DNA of 64,000 bases from Gilliamella apicola. Lineage in GTDB: Bacteria; Pseudomonadota; Gammaproteobacteria; Enterobacterales; Orbaceae. The stretch covers positions 496,001-560,000 of the forward strand of contig NZ_CP007445.1 in the NCBI RefSeq assembly GCF_000599985.1, read 5' to 3'. This document shows, piece by piece, positions 38,926-50,144 of this stretch. Each line of letters starts with the position of its first letter. The stretch's first letter is position 1. Position numbers and translations under genes: made by a program. The notes beneath the pieces are model-generated. The model did not search any database, was not told where the DNA came from, and was given only the letters and a program-made list of their open reading frames with translations.

Positions 38926-39977
38926 TGAAGAAATTATTAGTTATGGCAGGTGGTACAGGTGGCCATGTTTTTCCTGGTATTGCCGTTGCGCATTATTTGA
39001 TGAAACAAGGTTGGCAAGTGAAATGGTTAGGTACTGCAGATAGAATGGAAGCTCGTCTTGTACCTGAAAATGGTATTGATATTGATTTTATCGAGATTTC
39101 AGGACTACGTGGGAAAGGGGGAATGGCATTATTAAAAGCTCCCTATAAAATTTTAAAAGCAGTATTGCAAGCTAGAAAAATTTTAAAAACTTATTGTCCT
39201 GATGTTGTCCTAGGTATGGGCGGATATGTTTCTGGTCCAGGTGGTATAGCAGCTAAAACTCTTGGTATACCTGTGGTATTACATGAACAAAATGGTATAG
39301 CAGGTTTAACAAATAAATATCTTGCAAAAATTGCCACGAAAGTGTTACAAGCATTTCCAACGGCATTTCCTAAAGCTCAAGTAGTGGGCAATCCAGTACG
39401 AAGTGATTTGTTAACTATTGCTAAACCAGAGGAAAGATTTAAAGACCGAAATGGGCCTATTAGAGTATTGGTTATGGGAGGCAGTCAGGGAGCAAAAGTT
39501 ATTAATGACATAGTGCCTCAAGTGATAACGAAACTATCCGATAATTTTGTGGTATGGCATCAAACGGGCAAAGGTATGTTGAATTCAGTCATTCAATCTT
39601 ATCAAAACTGTGATATGACAAAGAATAAAGTTACTGAATTTATTTCTGATGTAGCTGAAGCTTACAGTTGGGCAGATATCGTAATTTGTCGAAGCGGAGC
39701 ACTAACTGTGAGTGAAATTGAGGTTGTAGGTATTGGTGCAATATTTATTCCATTTATGCATAAAGATCGCCAACAATATTGGAATGCAAAATCCTTAGCC
39801 GATGTTGGCGCAGCGCACATTATGGAACAACCAAATTTTAATGTTGAAGCGTTATCAAGTTTATTATTAAATTTTAATCGTGAAAAATTAATAGATATGG
39901 CCATTAAAGCAAAAAGTTTATCTATTATCGATTCTACAGAAAAAGTGGCTGAAACTATTTGTTCAGTGGTAAAATAA
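38925..39977 (+). CDS. murG: Lipid II-forming GlcNAc transferase MurG
   Basis: Peripheral GT28 enzyme transferring GlcNAc to lipid I; 350 residues. N-terminal glycine loop [54 protein letters not shown] and [10 protein letters not shown] are all present. Separated from murC by 149 bases, the largest gap inside the cluster, which contains a palindrome. Confidence 0.98.
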   Translation: MKKLLVMAGGTGGHVFPGIAVAHYLMKQGWQVKWLGTADRMEARLVPENGIDIDFIEISGLRGKGGMALLKAPYKILKAVLQARKILKTYCPDVVLGMGGYVSGPGGIAAKTLGIPVVLHEQNGIAGLTNKYLAKIATKVLQAFPTAFPKAQVVGNPVRSDLLTIAKPEERFKDRNGPIRVLVMGGSQGAKVINDIVPQVITKLSDNFVVWHQTGKGMLNSVIQSYQNCDMTKNKVTEFISDVAEAYSWADIVICRSGALTVSEIEVVGIGAIFIPFMHKDRQQYWNAKSLADVGAAHIMEQPNFNVEALSSLLLNFNREKLIDMAIKAKSLSIIDSTEKVAETICSVVK

Positions 39978-39984
39978 TGGCTTT

Positions 39985-40002
39985 TTACATAACGTTATGT
40001 AA
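39985..40002. promoter_or_regulatory. 18-base perfect palindrome between murG and murC
   Basis: TTACATAAC (39985-39993) followed directly by GTTATGTAA (39994-40002), eight bases after the murG stop. No T-run follows, and the uninterrupted dyad is more like a protein site than a terminator. It lies in the only wide gap of the dcw cluster, where an internal promoter for murC-ddlB-ftsQAZ would be expected. Confidence 0.6.
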
Positions 40003-40126
40003 TGGTTATTGATTAACTGATAGTGTGAGTCAAATGTTTTATTGAACTTAAAAATTAATATTATGATTTCAGTTTTCAACAAAGATTTGACGATAAATAC
40101 TAAATAAAATGATTAGGAGTTAAACT

Positions 40127-41575
40127 GTGAATACTAAGGAATTAGCTGAATTAAGAGCAATTATTCCCCAAATGAAACGCGTTAAGCATATCCATTTTGT
40201 TGGTATTGGTGGCGCAGGAATGGGAGGCATTGCTGAGGTTCTAGCTAATGAAGGGTACCAAATTAGTGGTTCAGACATTGCTGAAAATGCGGTTACTCAA
40301 CACTTAGAAACATTAGGTGCAAAAATTGTTATTGGGCATGCAGCTGAAAATGTGTGTAATTCAAGTGTTGTTGTTATCTCTTCAGCTATTTCGCAAGATA
40401 ACATTGAAGTAGTTGCAGCACGTGAAGCTCGTATACCTGTTATTCAAAGAGCAGAAATGTTAGCTGAATTGATGCGCTTTCGATATGGTATTGCAATTGC
40501 AGGTACTCATGGTAAAACCACCACAACGGCAATGGTGACAGCTATTTATGCTGAGGCAAAACTTGACCCCACTTTTGTTAATGGCGGTTTAGTTAAAGCT
40601 GCTGGAACACATGCTAGATTAGGTAGCAGTCGTTATTTTATTGCAGAAGCAGATGAGAGTGATGCCTCATTTCTTCATCTACAACCGATGGTATCTATAG
40701 TAACAAATATAGAGCCTGATCATATGGATACTTATAACGGTAGTGTTGAGAATCTTAAACAGACATTTATTTCTTTTTTACGTAACCTCCCGTTTTATGG
40801 TTTAGCTGTTATGTGTTATGACGATCCCATTAATCGTGAATTATTGCCAATTGTTGGACGCAAAATCATCACCTATGGATTCAATGAAGAGGCAGATGTC
40901 ATTATTAAAAATTATCGTCAGGAAAGAGGTATCAGCTATTACACCGTTTGCCGTCCTGACCATCAAGATTTACAAATTGAGTTAAATGCACCAGGAAAAC
41001 ATAATGCTCTAAATTCAGCAGCAGCTATCATTGCTGCAACGGAAGATGGTATTGATGATGAATCGATTGTAAAAGCATTAGCTAAATTTGCAGGTACTAG
41101 CCGACGCTTTGATTTATTAGGCATTTTCCCTAATTCAAATGGAGGCGATATTATGCTGGTTGATGATTATGGTCATCATCCAAGTGAAGTTAATGCAACA
41201 ATTCAAGCAGCAAGAAATGGTTGGCCTGATCGTAGATTGGTAATGTTGTTTCAACCACATCGGTATACACGTACTCGAGATTTATTTGATGATTTTGCAC
41301 AAGTATTATCACAAGTTGATGCGCTAGTTATGTTAGATGTCTATTCAGCAGGAGAACAACCAATTGCTGGTGCTGATAGTCGTTCCTTGTGTCGTACTAT
41401 TCGTAATCGAGGTAAAGTTGACCCAATTTATGTGTCTGATTTAAATTTATTACCGGAAATTATGCAAGAAATATTAAAAGGTGGTGATCTTTTATTGACA
41501 CAAGGTGCAGGTAGTGTTGGTCGGGTAGCTCGTCAGTTAGCCAATACTCAATTATTTACAAAAGAGGAATTATAA
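40127..41575 (+). CDS. murC: UDP-MurNAc:L-alanine ligase
   Basis: First amino-acid ligase of murein precursor synthesis; 482 residues. [19 protein letters not shown] binds the nucleotide sugar, [13 protein letters not shown] is the P-loop, and [22 protein letters not shown] and [11 protein letters not shown] are Mur ligase motifs. The start is GTG at 40127, with TAGGAG about eight bases upstream. Followed immediately by ddlB. Confidence 0.98.
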   Translation: MNTKELAELRAIIPQMKRVKHIHFVGIGGAGMGGIAEVLANEGYQISGSDIAENAVTQHLETLGAKIVIGHAAENVCNSSVVVISSAISQDNIEVVAAREARIPVIQRAEMLAELMRFRYGIAIAGTHGKTTTTAMVTAIYAEAKLDPTFVNGGLVKAAGTHARLGSSRYFIAEADESDASFLHLQPMVSIVTNIEPDHMDTYNGSVENLKQTFISFLRNLPFYGLAVMCYDDPINRELLPIVGRKIITYGFNEEADVIIKNYRQERGISYYTVCRPDHQDLQIELNAPGKHNALNSAAAIIAATEDGIDDESIVKALAKFAGTSRRFDLLGIFPNSNGGDIMLVDDYGHHPSEVNATIQAARNGWPDRRLVMLFQPHRYTRTRDLFDDFAQVLSQVDALVMLDVYSAGEQPIAGADSRSLCRTIRNRGKVDPIYVSDLNLLPEIMQEILKGGDLLLTQGAGSVGRVARQLANTQLFTKEEL

Positions 41576-42484
41576 ATGGTTGATAAAGTTGCCATATTAT
41601 ATGGTGGTACCTCTGCAGAGCGAGAAGTATCGCTTAAATCAGGTAATGCGGTACTAAATGGTCTATTAGCAAATGGTATTGATGCGCATCTTGTTGATAC
41701 TAAAGAGCGCTCTATTACTAATTTAAAACAAGAAGGATACACAAAGGCTTTTGTTATTTTGCATGGGCGTGGTGGTGAAGATGGTATTGTTCAGGCAATA
41801 CTAACTTACCAAAATATTCCTTATACTGGTAGTGACGTATTGGCTTCAGCATTAACGATGGATAAATTAAAAACCAAATTAGTTTGGAAATCATTAGGTT
41901 TACCTGTTGCTGATTATGTAATGGTAGAAAAAACACAAACTTTTGATATTGATGCTATTGTTAAACAATTAGGCTTACCATTGTTTGTCAAACCAAGTCA
42001 TGAAGGTTCTAGTGTAGGTATGACTCGGGTTAATCAAGCATCAGAATTAAAAGCTGCCCTTGAGGTTGCTTTTAAATATGATAGTGTTGTGATGGTTGAA
42101 TCATTTTTAGCAGGTCCAGAATTTACAGTAGCAATAGTAGGAGATGAAGTTTTACCTTCAATTTACATTAAGCCATCTACCCAATTTTATGATTATGATG
42201 CAAAGTATTTATCAGACACAACTCAATACTTTTGCCCAAGTGGATTATCTGATGAAAAAGAACAAGAGATTCGTAAATTAGCTTTGGATGCTTATAAAGC
42301 TGTTGGTTGTAGAGGTTGGGGGCGAGTGGATATTATGTTTGATGATAATCAAAAACCATATTTACTTGAAGTTAATACTGCTCCAGGAATGACAGATCAT
42401 AGCTTAGTGCCAATGGCAGCTAAACAACACGGTTGGTCATTTAATCAACTAGTTAGCCAAATATTACAACTTGCAGCAGTTTAA
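41576..42484 (+). CDS. ddlB: D-alanine:D-alanine ligase B
   Basis: ATP-grasp ligase making D-Ala-D-Ala for MurF; 302 residues. N-terminal VAILYGGTSAEREVSLKSG, HGRGGEDG, FVKPSHEGSSVGMTRV, and C-terminal RVDIMFDD with EVNTAPGMTDHSLVPMAA mark the family. Starts on the base after the murC stop. Confidence 0.98.
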   Translation: MVDKVAILYGGTSAEREVSLKSGNAVLNGLLANGIDAHLVDTKERSITNLKQEGYTKAFVILHGRGGEDGIVQAILTYQNIPYTGSDVLASALTMDKLKTKLVWKSLGLPVADYVMVEKTQTFDIDAIVKQLGLPLFVKPSHEGSSVGMTRVNQASELKAALEVAFKYDSVVMVESFLAGPEFTVAIVGDEVLPSIYIKPSTQFYDYDAKYLSDTTQYFCPSGLSDEKEQEIRKLALDAYKAVGCRGWGRVDIMFDDNQKPYLLEVNTAPGMTDHSLVPMAAKQHGWSFNQLVSQILQLAAV

Positions 42485-42496
42485 CTGGCTAATTTT

Positions 42497-43327
42497 ATGA
42501 AACAAGTTAGACAAGCAGCACACAGAAAAGATGAAAATAGAAGAAAGCTGCTTATTTTTCGTAGTAAGGAACAATTAATAGGTTTTTTGTTCTTTATTAT
42601 GATTATTCTAATAAGTGCTTGGATTATAAAAAGTGTTAAAAACTGGATGGATGATCCCGAACAAATGGTATTGTCACAGTTAACGTTAAGTGGTGAGCAC
42701 ATTTTTACAACTGAAGATGATCTTCGGGAAGCAATTTTGGGATTAGGATTACCTAATACTTATGTTGGTCAAGATGTTGTTGATATTCAACAAGAAATAA
42801 TGAGATTTCCATGGGTTAAGAAAGCGAGCGTGCGAAAACAGTGGCCAGATAGGTTAATTGTCTACGTAGAAGACTATAAACCAGCATATTATTGGAATGA
42901 TCTGTTTTTTCTTGATGAAAAAGGAAATGTTTTTAGTGTGCCATCGGATCGTATTGCTGATTTAAAGTTATCAAGACTTTATGGTCCAGAGGGTAAAGCT
43001 AAATCTGTACTTGAAAATTATACTAAATTAGAAAATCTTTCTAAAAAATTAGCTAATAATCAGTTGGCATTGCAGATTAACGCTACAATATCTGATGAGA
43101 GAAATTCTTTACAACTGATGGTAATACGATGTATAGCTGGTATATGTGATGAAAATCAGGAAATAAAATTATTGTTGGGAAATAAAAACATTGAAGAACG
43201 TTATGAACAATTTATTAGATTGTTTCCTGAAATTCAGTCAAGAACACCGCTTGATGAAAGAATTACGGTCGCTGATTTACGTTATGAAAATGGTATTTCA
43301 GTACAAACAGAAAAAATAGCGCAGTAA
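42497..43327 (+). CDS. ftsQ: Cell division protein FtsQ
   Basis: Bitopic divisome protein of the FtsQBL complex; 276 residues. Basic cytoplasmic tail, one membrane segment (about 27-48), then the POTRA domain (LTLSGEHIFTTEDDLREAI, FPWVKKASVRKQWPDRLIVYVEDYKP) and the beta domain. Position between ddlB and ftsA is diagnostic. Confidence 0.97.
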   Translation: MKQVRQAAHRKDENRRKLLIFRSKEQLIGFLFFIMIILISAWIIKSVKNWMDDPEQMVLSQLTLSGEHIFTTEDDLREAILGLGLPNTYVGQDVVDIQQEIMRFPWVKKASVRKQWPDRLIVYVEDYKPAYYWNDLFFLDEKGNVFSVPSDRIADLKLSRLYGPEGKAKSVLENYTKLENLSKKLANNQLALQINATISDERNSLQLMVIRCIAGICDENQEIKLLLGNKNIEERYEQFIRLFPEIQSRTPLDERITVADLRYENGISVQTEKIAQ

Positions 43328-43348
43328 GGAATCAATAAAGGCTGAAAT

Positions 43349-44602
43349 ATGAAAGCAACAGAAAAAAAATTGGTTGTTGGATTAGAAGTTGGTACCTCTA
43401 AAGTACTTGCTCTTGTTGGTGAAGTTCTTCCCGATGGTATTATTAATATTATCGGCGTAGGTCATTGTCCATCAAAAGGTGTTGATAAAGGTGGTGTTAA
43501 CGATCTAGAGTCGGTAGTGAAATCAATCCAACGAGCAGTTGATCAAGCAGAGCTAATGGCCGACTGCCAGATATCTTCCGTTTATTTAAGCCTTTCAGGG
43601 AAACATATTCGTTGTCAAAATGAGATTGGTATGGTGCCAATAGCAGAAGAAGAAGTGACAACAGAAGATGTTGACAATGTGGTGCATACAGCAAAATCAG
43701 TTCGAATTTTAGATGAACACCGTATACTACATGTGATTGCCCAAGAATATTCTATTGATTTACAAGAAGGAATTAAAAATCCAATCGGTTTATCAGGTGT
43801 ACGAATGAAAGCAAAAGTACACTTAGTAACTTGTCATAACGATATGGCAAGAAATATTGTAAAAGCCGTTGAACGTTGTGGATTGAAAGTTGATCAACTT
43901 ATTTTTTCTGGTTTGGCTTCTAGCTATGCTGTATTGACTGACGACGAAAAAGAACTTGGTGTCTGTGTCATTGATATGGGCGGAGGTACAATGGATGTAA
44001 CTGTTTATACAGGTGGAGCATTACGACATTCCGTTGTTATACCTTATGCCGGAAATGTAGTTACTAGCGATATTGCTTATGCATTTGGTGCGCCGCCGAT
44101 GGATGCTGAAAATATTAAAATACGTTATGGATGTGCCGTAGGTTCGTTAATTGGTAAAGATGAAGTGATTGATGTGCCAAGTGTTGGTGGTAGACCGTCA
44201 CGTTCTTTGCAAAGACAAACGCTTGCTGATGTAATTGAACCTCGATATTCAGAGCTTCTTTCATTAGTACAAAATGAATTGCTTACTTTACAAGATGAAC
44301 TTAAAAAACAAAATGTTAAATACCAACTAGCAGCAGGGATTGTATTAACAGGTGGTGCAGCACAAATTAAAGGAATGGTTGAATGTGCCGAAAAAGTTTT
44401 TCAAAATCAAGTGCGTATAGGTCAGCCTTTAAATATTTCTGGTTTAACTGATTATGTACAAAAACCTTATTGCTCAACGGCAGTAGGGTTATTGCATTAT
44501 GGAAAACAAAGTTTATTAAATGATGATTCAAAAGATTGCGATAAATCATCATTAAAAGGGATAGCTAAACGTTTGACCGGTTGGTTTAAAAAAGAATTTT
44601 AG
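43349..44602 (+). CDS. ftsA: Cell division protein FtsA
   Basis: Actin-like membrane tether for FtsZ; 417 residues (E. coli 420). ATPase phosphate loops VVGLEVGTSKVLALVGE and CVIDMGGGTMDVTVYTGG, adenine-binding GIVLTGGAAQIKG, and the C-terminal amphipathic helix GIAKRLTGWFKKEF that binds membrane are visible. Confidence 0.98.
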   Translation: MKATEKKLVVGLEVGTSKVLALVGEVLPDGIINIIGVGHCPSKGVDKGGVNDLESVVKSIQRAVDQAELMADCQISSVYLSLSGKHIRCQNEIGMVPIAEEEVTTEDVDNVVHTAKSVRILDEHRILHVIAQEYSIDLQEGIKNPIGLSGVRMKAKVHLVTCHNDMARNIVKAVERCGLKVDQLIFSGLASSYAVLTDDEKELGVCVIDMGGGTMDVTVYTGGALRHSVVIPYAGNVVTSDIAYAFGAPPMDAENIKIRYGCAVGSLIGKDEVIDVPSVGGRPSRSLQRQTLADVIEPRYSELLSLVQNELLTLQDELKKQNVKYQLAAGIVLTGGAAQIKGMVECAEKVFQNQVRIGQPLNISGLTDYVQKPYCSTAVGLLHYGKQSLLNDDSKDCDKSSLKGIAKRLTGWFKKEF

Positions 44603-44683
44603 CTAATATATTACAAGAACTTCGTGGACATTACAGGCGGTTATCTGTACAATGTTCTTAGAGCGTAAATTTGGAGATAAGTT

Positions 44684-45826
44684 ATGTTTGAGCCTATGGT
44701 TGCAGATGATGAACCAGCAGCAGTCATTAAAGTTATTGGTGTAGGTGGTGGCGGCGGTAACGCTGTCGAACATATGATTGCTGAACATATCGAAGGTGTA
44801 GAGTTTTTTGCGGCAAATACAGATGCACAAGCATTGCGAAGAATCAAGGTAGGTCAAACTATCCAAATCGGTACCAATGTTACTAAGGGACTTGGTGCTG
44901 GAGCTAATCCTGAAGTGGGTAGAAACTCTGCTGAGGAAGATCGAGAAGTGATTCGTAGTGCTATTGAAGGTGCTGACATGGTGTTTATCGCAGCTGGAAT
45001 GGGTGGTGGCACAGGAACAGGTGCTGCGCCAGTGGTTGCCGAAATAGCTAAAGAGTTAGGTATTTTGACCGTAGCGGTTGTGACTAAGCCTTTCGGTTTT
45101 GAAGGGAAAAAGCGCATGGCTTTTGCTGAGCAAGGTATAGCTGAATTAGCAAAGCATGTTGATTCACTTATCACGATACCAAATGATAAGTTATTAAAAG
45201 TGTTAGGTCGTGGAGTTAAACTGCTTGATGCTTTTGCAGCAGCTAATGGTGTGTTAAAAGGTGCGGTACAAGGAATTGCTGAATTGATTACTAAACCTGG
45301 TCATATCAACGTTGACTTTGCTGACGTTAGGACTGTTATGTCTGAAATGGGATATGCTATGATGGGTTCAGGTTGTGCTAGTGGTGATAATCGTGCTGAA
45401 GAAGCAGCTGAAATGGCAATTTCTAGTCCATTACTTGAAGATATTGATTTATCGGGAGCACGTGGTGTCCTTGTCAATGTAACAGCAGGTTTAGATCTTG
45501 GATTAGAAGAGTTTGAAACAGTGGGTAGTACAGTTAGAGCTTTTGCTTCTGACAATGCAACTGTTGTAGTTGGTACAACTTTTGACCCAGACATGTCAGA
45601 TGAGATTAGAGTAACGGTTGTAGCGACGGGTATTGGTATGGACAAACGTCCCGAAGTAAAAATAACTAAACCACCAATGACCCAAAATCCATTATTTGGA
45701 CAAAGTGGTAATTTAGGACAACAAGAAGAAAGATTAGCTAAAGTTGTGAATGAACAAGGTATTTCTTCAATTGGCGACAATAAAATGTTAGATATTCCAG
45801 CTTTTATTCGTAAACAGGCGAATTAG
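44684..45826 (+). CDS. ftsZ: Cell division protein FtsZ
   Basis: Tubulin-like GTPase forming the Z ring; 380 residues. [15 protein letters not shown], the GTP signature [24 protein letters not shown] and the C-terminal peptide [12 protein letters not shown] that binds FtsA and ZipA are present. The linker before the tail is short (about 35 residues). AGGAGATAAG-type leader with GGAGATAAG upstream; the 81-base gap after ftsA may hold extra promoter activity. Confidence 0.99.
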   Translation: MFEPMVADDEPAAVIKVIGVGGGGGNAVEHMIAEHIEGVEFFAANTDAQALRRIKVGQTIQIGTNVTKGLGAGANPEVGRNSAEEDREVIRSAIEGADMVFIAAGMGGGTGTGAAPVVAEIAKELGILTVAVVTKPFGFEGKKRMAFAEQGIAELAKHVDSLITIPNDKLLKVLGRGVKLLDAFAAANGVLKGAVQGIAELITKPGHINVDFADVRTVMSEMGYAMMGSGCASGDNRAEEAAEMAISSPLLEDIDLSGARGVLVNVTAGLDLGLEEFETVGSTVRAFASDNATVVVGTTFDPDMSDEIRVTVVATGIGMDKRPEVKITKPPMTQNPLFGQSGNLGQQEERLAKVVNEQGISSIGDNKMLDIPAFIRKQAN

Positions 45827-45892
45827 TATTGAACTTAGTTGAGTTTTTATTGTCTAATATTGTAGTAAAACAAATAGAATAGTAGGTGCAAA

Positions 45893-46807
45893 GTGAAACA
45901 AAGAACATTAAAAAAGACAATACAAGCGACAGGTGTAGGTTTGCATACTGGCAAGAAAGTTACTTTGACCTTACGCCCAGCACCTGAAAACACAGGGATC
46001 ATTTATCGTCGTACTGATTTAAATCCGTATGTTGATTTCCCTGTTGATGCTAAATCTGTGCGTGATACTATGCTTTGTACATGCCTAGTGAATGAAGATA
46101 ATGTTCGCATTTCAACTGTTGAGCATATTAATTCAGCATTAGCAGGACTTGGTATTGATAATATTATTATTGAGGTTAATGCACCAGAGATTCCAATTAT
46201 GGATGGTAGTGCAAGTCCATTTGTTTATTTATTACTTGATGCAGGTATTACCGAGCAAAATGCATTAAAAAGATTTTTACGAGTTAAAGAAACAGTTCGA
46301 GTTGAAAACGGTGATAAATGGGCTGAATTAAGACCGCATAACGGTTTTAGATTGGATTTTACTATCGACTTCCATCATCCAGCTATTGATAGTAGCTCAC
46401 AGCGTTATCAATTAGATTTTTCTTCTGAATCTTTTATTCGTCAGATTAGTCGAGCTAGAACATTTGGGTTTATGCGTGATATTGAAGCGTTACAATCAAA
46501 AGGTTTGTGTTTAGGTGGTAGTTTAGATTGTGCTATTGTTGTTGATGATTACAAAGTACTTAATGAAGATGGTTTACGTTTTGAAGATGAGTTTGTTCGT
46601 CATAAAATGCTTGATACTATCGGTGATTTGTACATGAGCGGTCATAACATGATTGGTGAAGTTGTTTGTTATAAATCAGGTCATGCTTTAAATAACCAAT
46701 TATTACAAGCATTATTGGCAAAACAAGAAGCATGGGAATACGTGACATTTACTGAAGAGCAAAGCGTTCCACTTGCTTTAGGTACACAACAACTTGTTTT
46801 AGCATAA
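45893..46807 (+). CDS. lpxC: UDP-3-O-acyl-GlcNAc deacetylase LpxC
   Basis: Committed step of lipid A synthesis, a zinc enzyme; 304 residues (E. coli 305). Starts at GTG 45893 with [20 protein letters not shown]. Zinc and catalytic motifs [37 protein letters not shown] and GHALNN are intact. Confirms an outer membrane with lipid A. Last gene of the cluster; the secM-secA-mutT genes that follow in E. coli are absent here. Confidence 0.99.
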   Translation: MKQRTLKKTIQATGVGLHTGKKVTLTLRPAPENTGIIYRRTDLNPYVDFPVDAKSVRDTMLCTCLVNEDNVRISTVEHINSALAGLGIDNIIIEVNAPEIPIMDGSASPFVYLLLDAGITEQNALKRFLRVKETVRVENGDKWAELRPHNGFRLDFTIDFHHPAIDSSSQRYQLDFSSESFIRQISRARTFGFMRDIEALQSKGLCLGGSLDCAIVVDDYKVLNEDGLRFEDEFVRHKMLDTIGDLYMSGHNMIGEVVCYKSGHALNNQLLQALLAKQEAWEYVTFTEEQSVPLALGTQQLVLA

Positions 46808-46838
46808 AACTCTAAATCAATATAATTTTAATCAATTG

Positions 46839-46873
46839 AACGCTTCCATTTAATGGAGGCGTTTTTATTTTCT
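46839..46873 (+). terminator. lpxC / dcw cluster terminator
   Basis: Stem AACGCTTCCATT (46839-46850) with AATGGAGGCGTT (46852-46863), one T-G wobble and the loop opening at the centre, followed by TTTATTTTC. Confidence 0.9.
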
Positions 46874-46890
46874 AAAAAAGAGATTTTTAT

Positions 46891-47484
46891 ATGAACGGTA
46901 GCCACTTTTTTGCTCATTTATCACGATTAAAATTAATAAATCGTTGGCCATTAATGCGTAATGTAAGAACTGAAAATGTATCTGAACATAGCTTACAAGT
47001 CGCTTTTATTGCGCATGCCTTAGGGATTATAAAAAACAAAAAATTTAATGGTAATGTTAATCCTGAACGAATTGCATTATTAGCTATGTATCATGATGTT
47101 TCTGAAGTGATAACAGGAGATTTACCAACGCCAACAAAATATTACAATCCACAAATTACGATTGAATATAAAAAGATTGAAAAAATAGCACAACATAAAC
47201 TTATTAATATGCTTCCTGAAGAGTTACGTGATGATTTTAAATTATTGATCGATGATGACTATTATGATGAAGCAGAAAAAAGTATAGTAAAACAAGCTGA
47301 TGCCTTATGTGCGTATTTAAAAACGATTGAGGAACTTAGTGCTGGTAATAATGAATTTAGATTAGCTGAACAGCGTTTAAAAAAGACCTTATCAGAACGT
47401 AATAGTCCTGAAATGGACTATTTTTTAGAAGTCTTTGTTCCAAGTTTCAAATTATCTTTAGATGAGATAACCATGGATAATTAG
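46891..47484 (+). CDS. yfbR: 5'-deoxynucleotidase YfbR
   Basis: HD-domain phosphohydrolase releasing deoxynucleosides from dNMPs; 197 residues (E. coli 199). Family stretches are [55 protein letters not shown] and the later [16 protein letters not shown]. Its ATG lies 18 bases past the lpxC terminator tail, so it probably has its own promoter or uses read-through. Confidence 0.95.
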   Translation: MNGSHFFAHLSRLKLINRWPLMRNVRTENVSEHSLQVAFIAHALGIIKNKKFNGNVNPERIALLAMYHDVSEVITGDLPTPTKYYNPQITIEYKKIEKIAQHKLINMLPEELRDDFKLLIDDDYYDEAEKSIVKQADALCAYLKTIEELSAGNNEFRLAEQRLKKTLSERNSPEMDYFLEVFVPSFKLSLDEITMDN

Positions 47485-47520
47485 TACCTTATTAGTATCT
47501 AAAAATTTATTATTGAAATC

Positions 47521-47566
47521 TATGATGCTCATAAACAATATATATGTAGCATCATATTTTTATTTT
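47521..47566 (+). terminator. yfbR terminator
   Basis: Stem TATGATGCT (47521-47529) with AGCATCATA (47548-47556), 18-base loop, then TTTTTATTTT. It stands between convergent yfbR and the autotransporter gene. Confidence 0.82.
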
Positions 47567-47572
47567 AAATTA

Positions 47573-50020
47573 TTAAAAACTTAATTTAGCAAGTGCAGTA
47601 ATATAATTTGAGTTTTTCTTGCTTTCGCCATAATATTGATAGTCAATATTAATATCAATCAGATTATAGCTATAGGTGAGTCCTAGTCCTAGATTGTATT
47701 GATTGTTGGAACGATTAGATGTATGAGAACTCATTTTTGATAATCCACTAACTCCATTGATAATGATATCACTATCAAACTCATTATGACTTAAATTTAC
47801 TATATATCCTGTTTTAGCTCTTAATGATATTTGATTATCCTGATCTTTGAAAATTGAATAATCAATTGTCATATCCATTGGTATTAAAAATGCCGAATTT
47901 GACGCTTTACCATATTTAACCAGATCAATTTTATTATAACTAGCATTATGTGAGCTGTTTTCAGTATAGAGGTAATTTAAACTAATACTCGGTATTAAAG
48001 TTAACTTTTCTTGGACTTGCCAATTATATCCAATAGTACTTCCAACATTCCAAGTATTACTGTGGAATTTTTCATTAATTGAATAATAATTATCGTAGGT
48101 ATCAAGGTGATTTTTTCCATAATTATAGCCAACATAAGCAGAAGTGGTAATGTTATTAGGAAAACGATAACCAGAATATAATTGGATTTGATAATTGTTT
48201 ATATCAGAATCATTTGAAGATGCTGCTTTATCTTTATATTTACCCGATGTATAACTAAATGTTGTGCCGACTAAAAAATTATCTATTATTTTTTTATCAT
48301 ATCCCACGATGAAACCATTAGAAGTATATCTGTAACCAGAAATACCTTGGTAATTATTTGCACTTTGATGATGATTAATTAAATTTATCCAGAGATTATC
48401 ATCCGTTCCTTTGTTATTTTGATCAAATTGTTCAATACGTTTATTTAATGTATTTCGAGTATAATTGAATGAACTCAGTGCAATTTCTGTTAAATGCAAC
48501 CCATGATTATTATTATATAATCCTGCTAAATTCTGATTGAAATATAATGGAGTATTTTTATTTTCAATAGCTAAATTTCCTCTTCCTATGGCAGCTAGAA
48601 TATCCCAATTTAAATCACCAGCTAAAGATTTATCAGAACTTACATTGCCGTTTGTGGATGTATTGTAAAGCGATTCATATGATACTTTTGCTAAATTTTG
48701 TGCAAAACCTTTGGCAATATTTTTAACTTTTGTTCCAACTTGCTCGTAGTAACGAGAAATTTGTCGTTCTGCTGCCAATTTTGAATGTTGTACATTACTA
48801 AAGTCGGTGACATTACTTGCATTAACAAATTTGAGCTCATTTCCAATTTTTTTAAAGTTTAGGTCACCATAAATATTCTGAATTAGCGCTTTAGTTTCGC
48901 CATCTTTAATATTAGAAATATTTAAGGAATTATTTGCAGATAATACGGTGGCATTTATTTCAGAGGAAATATATTTAAGACTGTTTTTTATAAAATCATC
49001 GGTTGCAGAGATCTTAGCGGAAGATAGAATATTAACATTATCTCCATGAATAGTATTATATTGTTTGGTATCTGATATACCAAAATTAATAGTTCCAGCA
49101 ATATTTAGATGAGAGGTATTATTATGTTGATCACTTATATATAACGAACCTTTAGATGATTCAATTGTGGCTGTTTTATCAATATTAAGTTGTCCATTAG
49201 ATGAAAGTTTAACAAAACCATCCCCTCTACTAGCAGTTAATATACCTTTATCAATAACATCAAAATTACCACCATGACTTAAATCAACAGTACCACCGCG
49301 CATAATGATCATTTTTCCAGTTTTACCTACTACAACAGAAGACCTTTGAATATCATTATTAGTTGTCTCTAATACTGTTTTAGCACCGATAATTTCTATA
49401 TCGCCACCTGTTATATTAAAACTACGTGTAATTAGTCTTGCTGGCGATGATGATGTTCCCGCTAAATGGTTATCACCACTATGGATATTTGTATCACCAT
49501 CTACTTTCACTGTTGTTTTTCCAGTAGTTGTTTGGCCAGTTCCCATGACATTACCAGATAAAATCATGAGTCCGCCTCTTTTTTTGTCCGCGCCTAATTC
49601 GACATTAATGTCCCCTGTTACATGCACATCTATATTATGATCAATAGGATCATATGGAAAATCAGTATGCAACCCTAAATAATCAGTAAAAAACTTTGTA
49701 TCGAATTTACCAATCCAAGTATCATTATAAATTTGAAAATTACCATTAACCGTCATATTAATATCACCGCTAGCAATCGAAGCTGGTTCTGTTGTGGTTT
49801 TTCCAGTAAAACCAAGATGAAATGATCCTTCACTATTAACGATTAAACTATCTGATGTTGTAATATTGATAGGTAGATTACTGCTGTTTGTGAGAAAATA
49901 GCGTTCATTGATCTGGTTGAAAGGCAACTTTATATCTGTTGATGCATCATAATTATATGCTTGAGCATAACTTGCGCCAAATACCGTTGTTATTAGAAAA
50001 GAAATAAGTTTGATTTTCAT
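47573..50020 (-). CDS. Autotransporter (type Va secretion) protein
   Basis: Outer-membrane autotransporter, 815 residues. Signal peptide of about 21 residues (cleavage after YAQA). The passenger (about 22-540) is rich in Gly, Asn, Thr and beta-strand repeats such as VTGDINVELGADKKRGG and GGDIEIIGAKTV, likely a short beta-helix; I see no protease triad or RGD. The C-terminal barrel (about 545-815: WINLINHHQSANNY onward) ends with LAKLSF, the terminal Phe recognised by BAM. The passenger's function (adhesion or other) is unknown. Codon use resembles the neighbours. It lies 124 bases after the response regulator gene on the same strand, so co-regulation with the malate system is possible but unproved. 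Confidence 0.9.
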   Translation of the reverse strand: MKIKLISFLITTVFGASYAQAYNYDASTDIKLPFNQINERYFLTNSSNLPINITTSDSLIVNSEGSFHLGFTGKTTTEPASIASGDINMTVNGNFQIYNDTWIGKFDTKFFTDYLGLHTDFPYDPIDHNIDVHVTGDINVELGADKKRGGLMILSGNVMGTGQTTTGKTTVKVDGDTNIHSGDNHLAGTSSSPARLITRSFNITGGDIEIIGAKTVLETTNNDIQRSSVVVGKTGKMIIMRGGTVDLSHGGNFDVIDKGILTASRGDGFVKLSSNGQLNIDKTATIESSKGSLYISDQHNNTSHLNIAGTINFGISDTKQYNTIHGDNVNILSSAKISATDDFIKNSLKYISSEINATVLSANNSLNISNIKDGETKALIQNIYGDLNFKKIGNELKFVNASNVTDFSNVQHSKLAAERQISRYYEQVGTKVKNIAKGFAQNLAKVSYESLYNTSTNGNVSSDKSLAGDLNWDILAAIGRGNLAIENKNTPLYFNQNLAGLYNNNHGLHLTEIALSSFNYTRNTLNKRIEQFDQNNKGTDDNLWINLINHHQSANNYQGISGYRYTSNGFIVGYDKKIIDNFLVGTTFSYTSGKYKDKAASSNDSDINNYQIQLYSGYRFPNNITTSAYVGYNYGKNHLDTYDNYYSINEKFHSNTWNVGSTIGYNWQVQEKLTLIPSISLNYLYTENSSHNASYNKIDLVKYGKASNSAFLIPMDMTIDYSIFKDQDNQISLRAKTGYIVNLSHNEFDSDIIINGVSGLSKMSSHTSNRSNNQYNLGLGLTYSYNLIDINIDYQYYGESKKNSNYITALAKLSF

Positions 50021-50144
50021 TGTTTTATTTAAAAATTATTATAAGGAAATAAAATAATAAACTATTGAGAATGATAATCAATAACTTTTAAGTTGTATGT
50101 ATATTGGCTTAACTCAATATCTGCTTATTTGATAGCAATAAAAA

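Noticed and set aside
44854..45780. Antisense open frames inside ftsZ
   Set aside because: Pro/Ser/Thr-rich shadow translations of a highly conserved gene; no independent evidence of coding.
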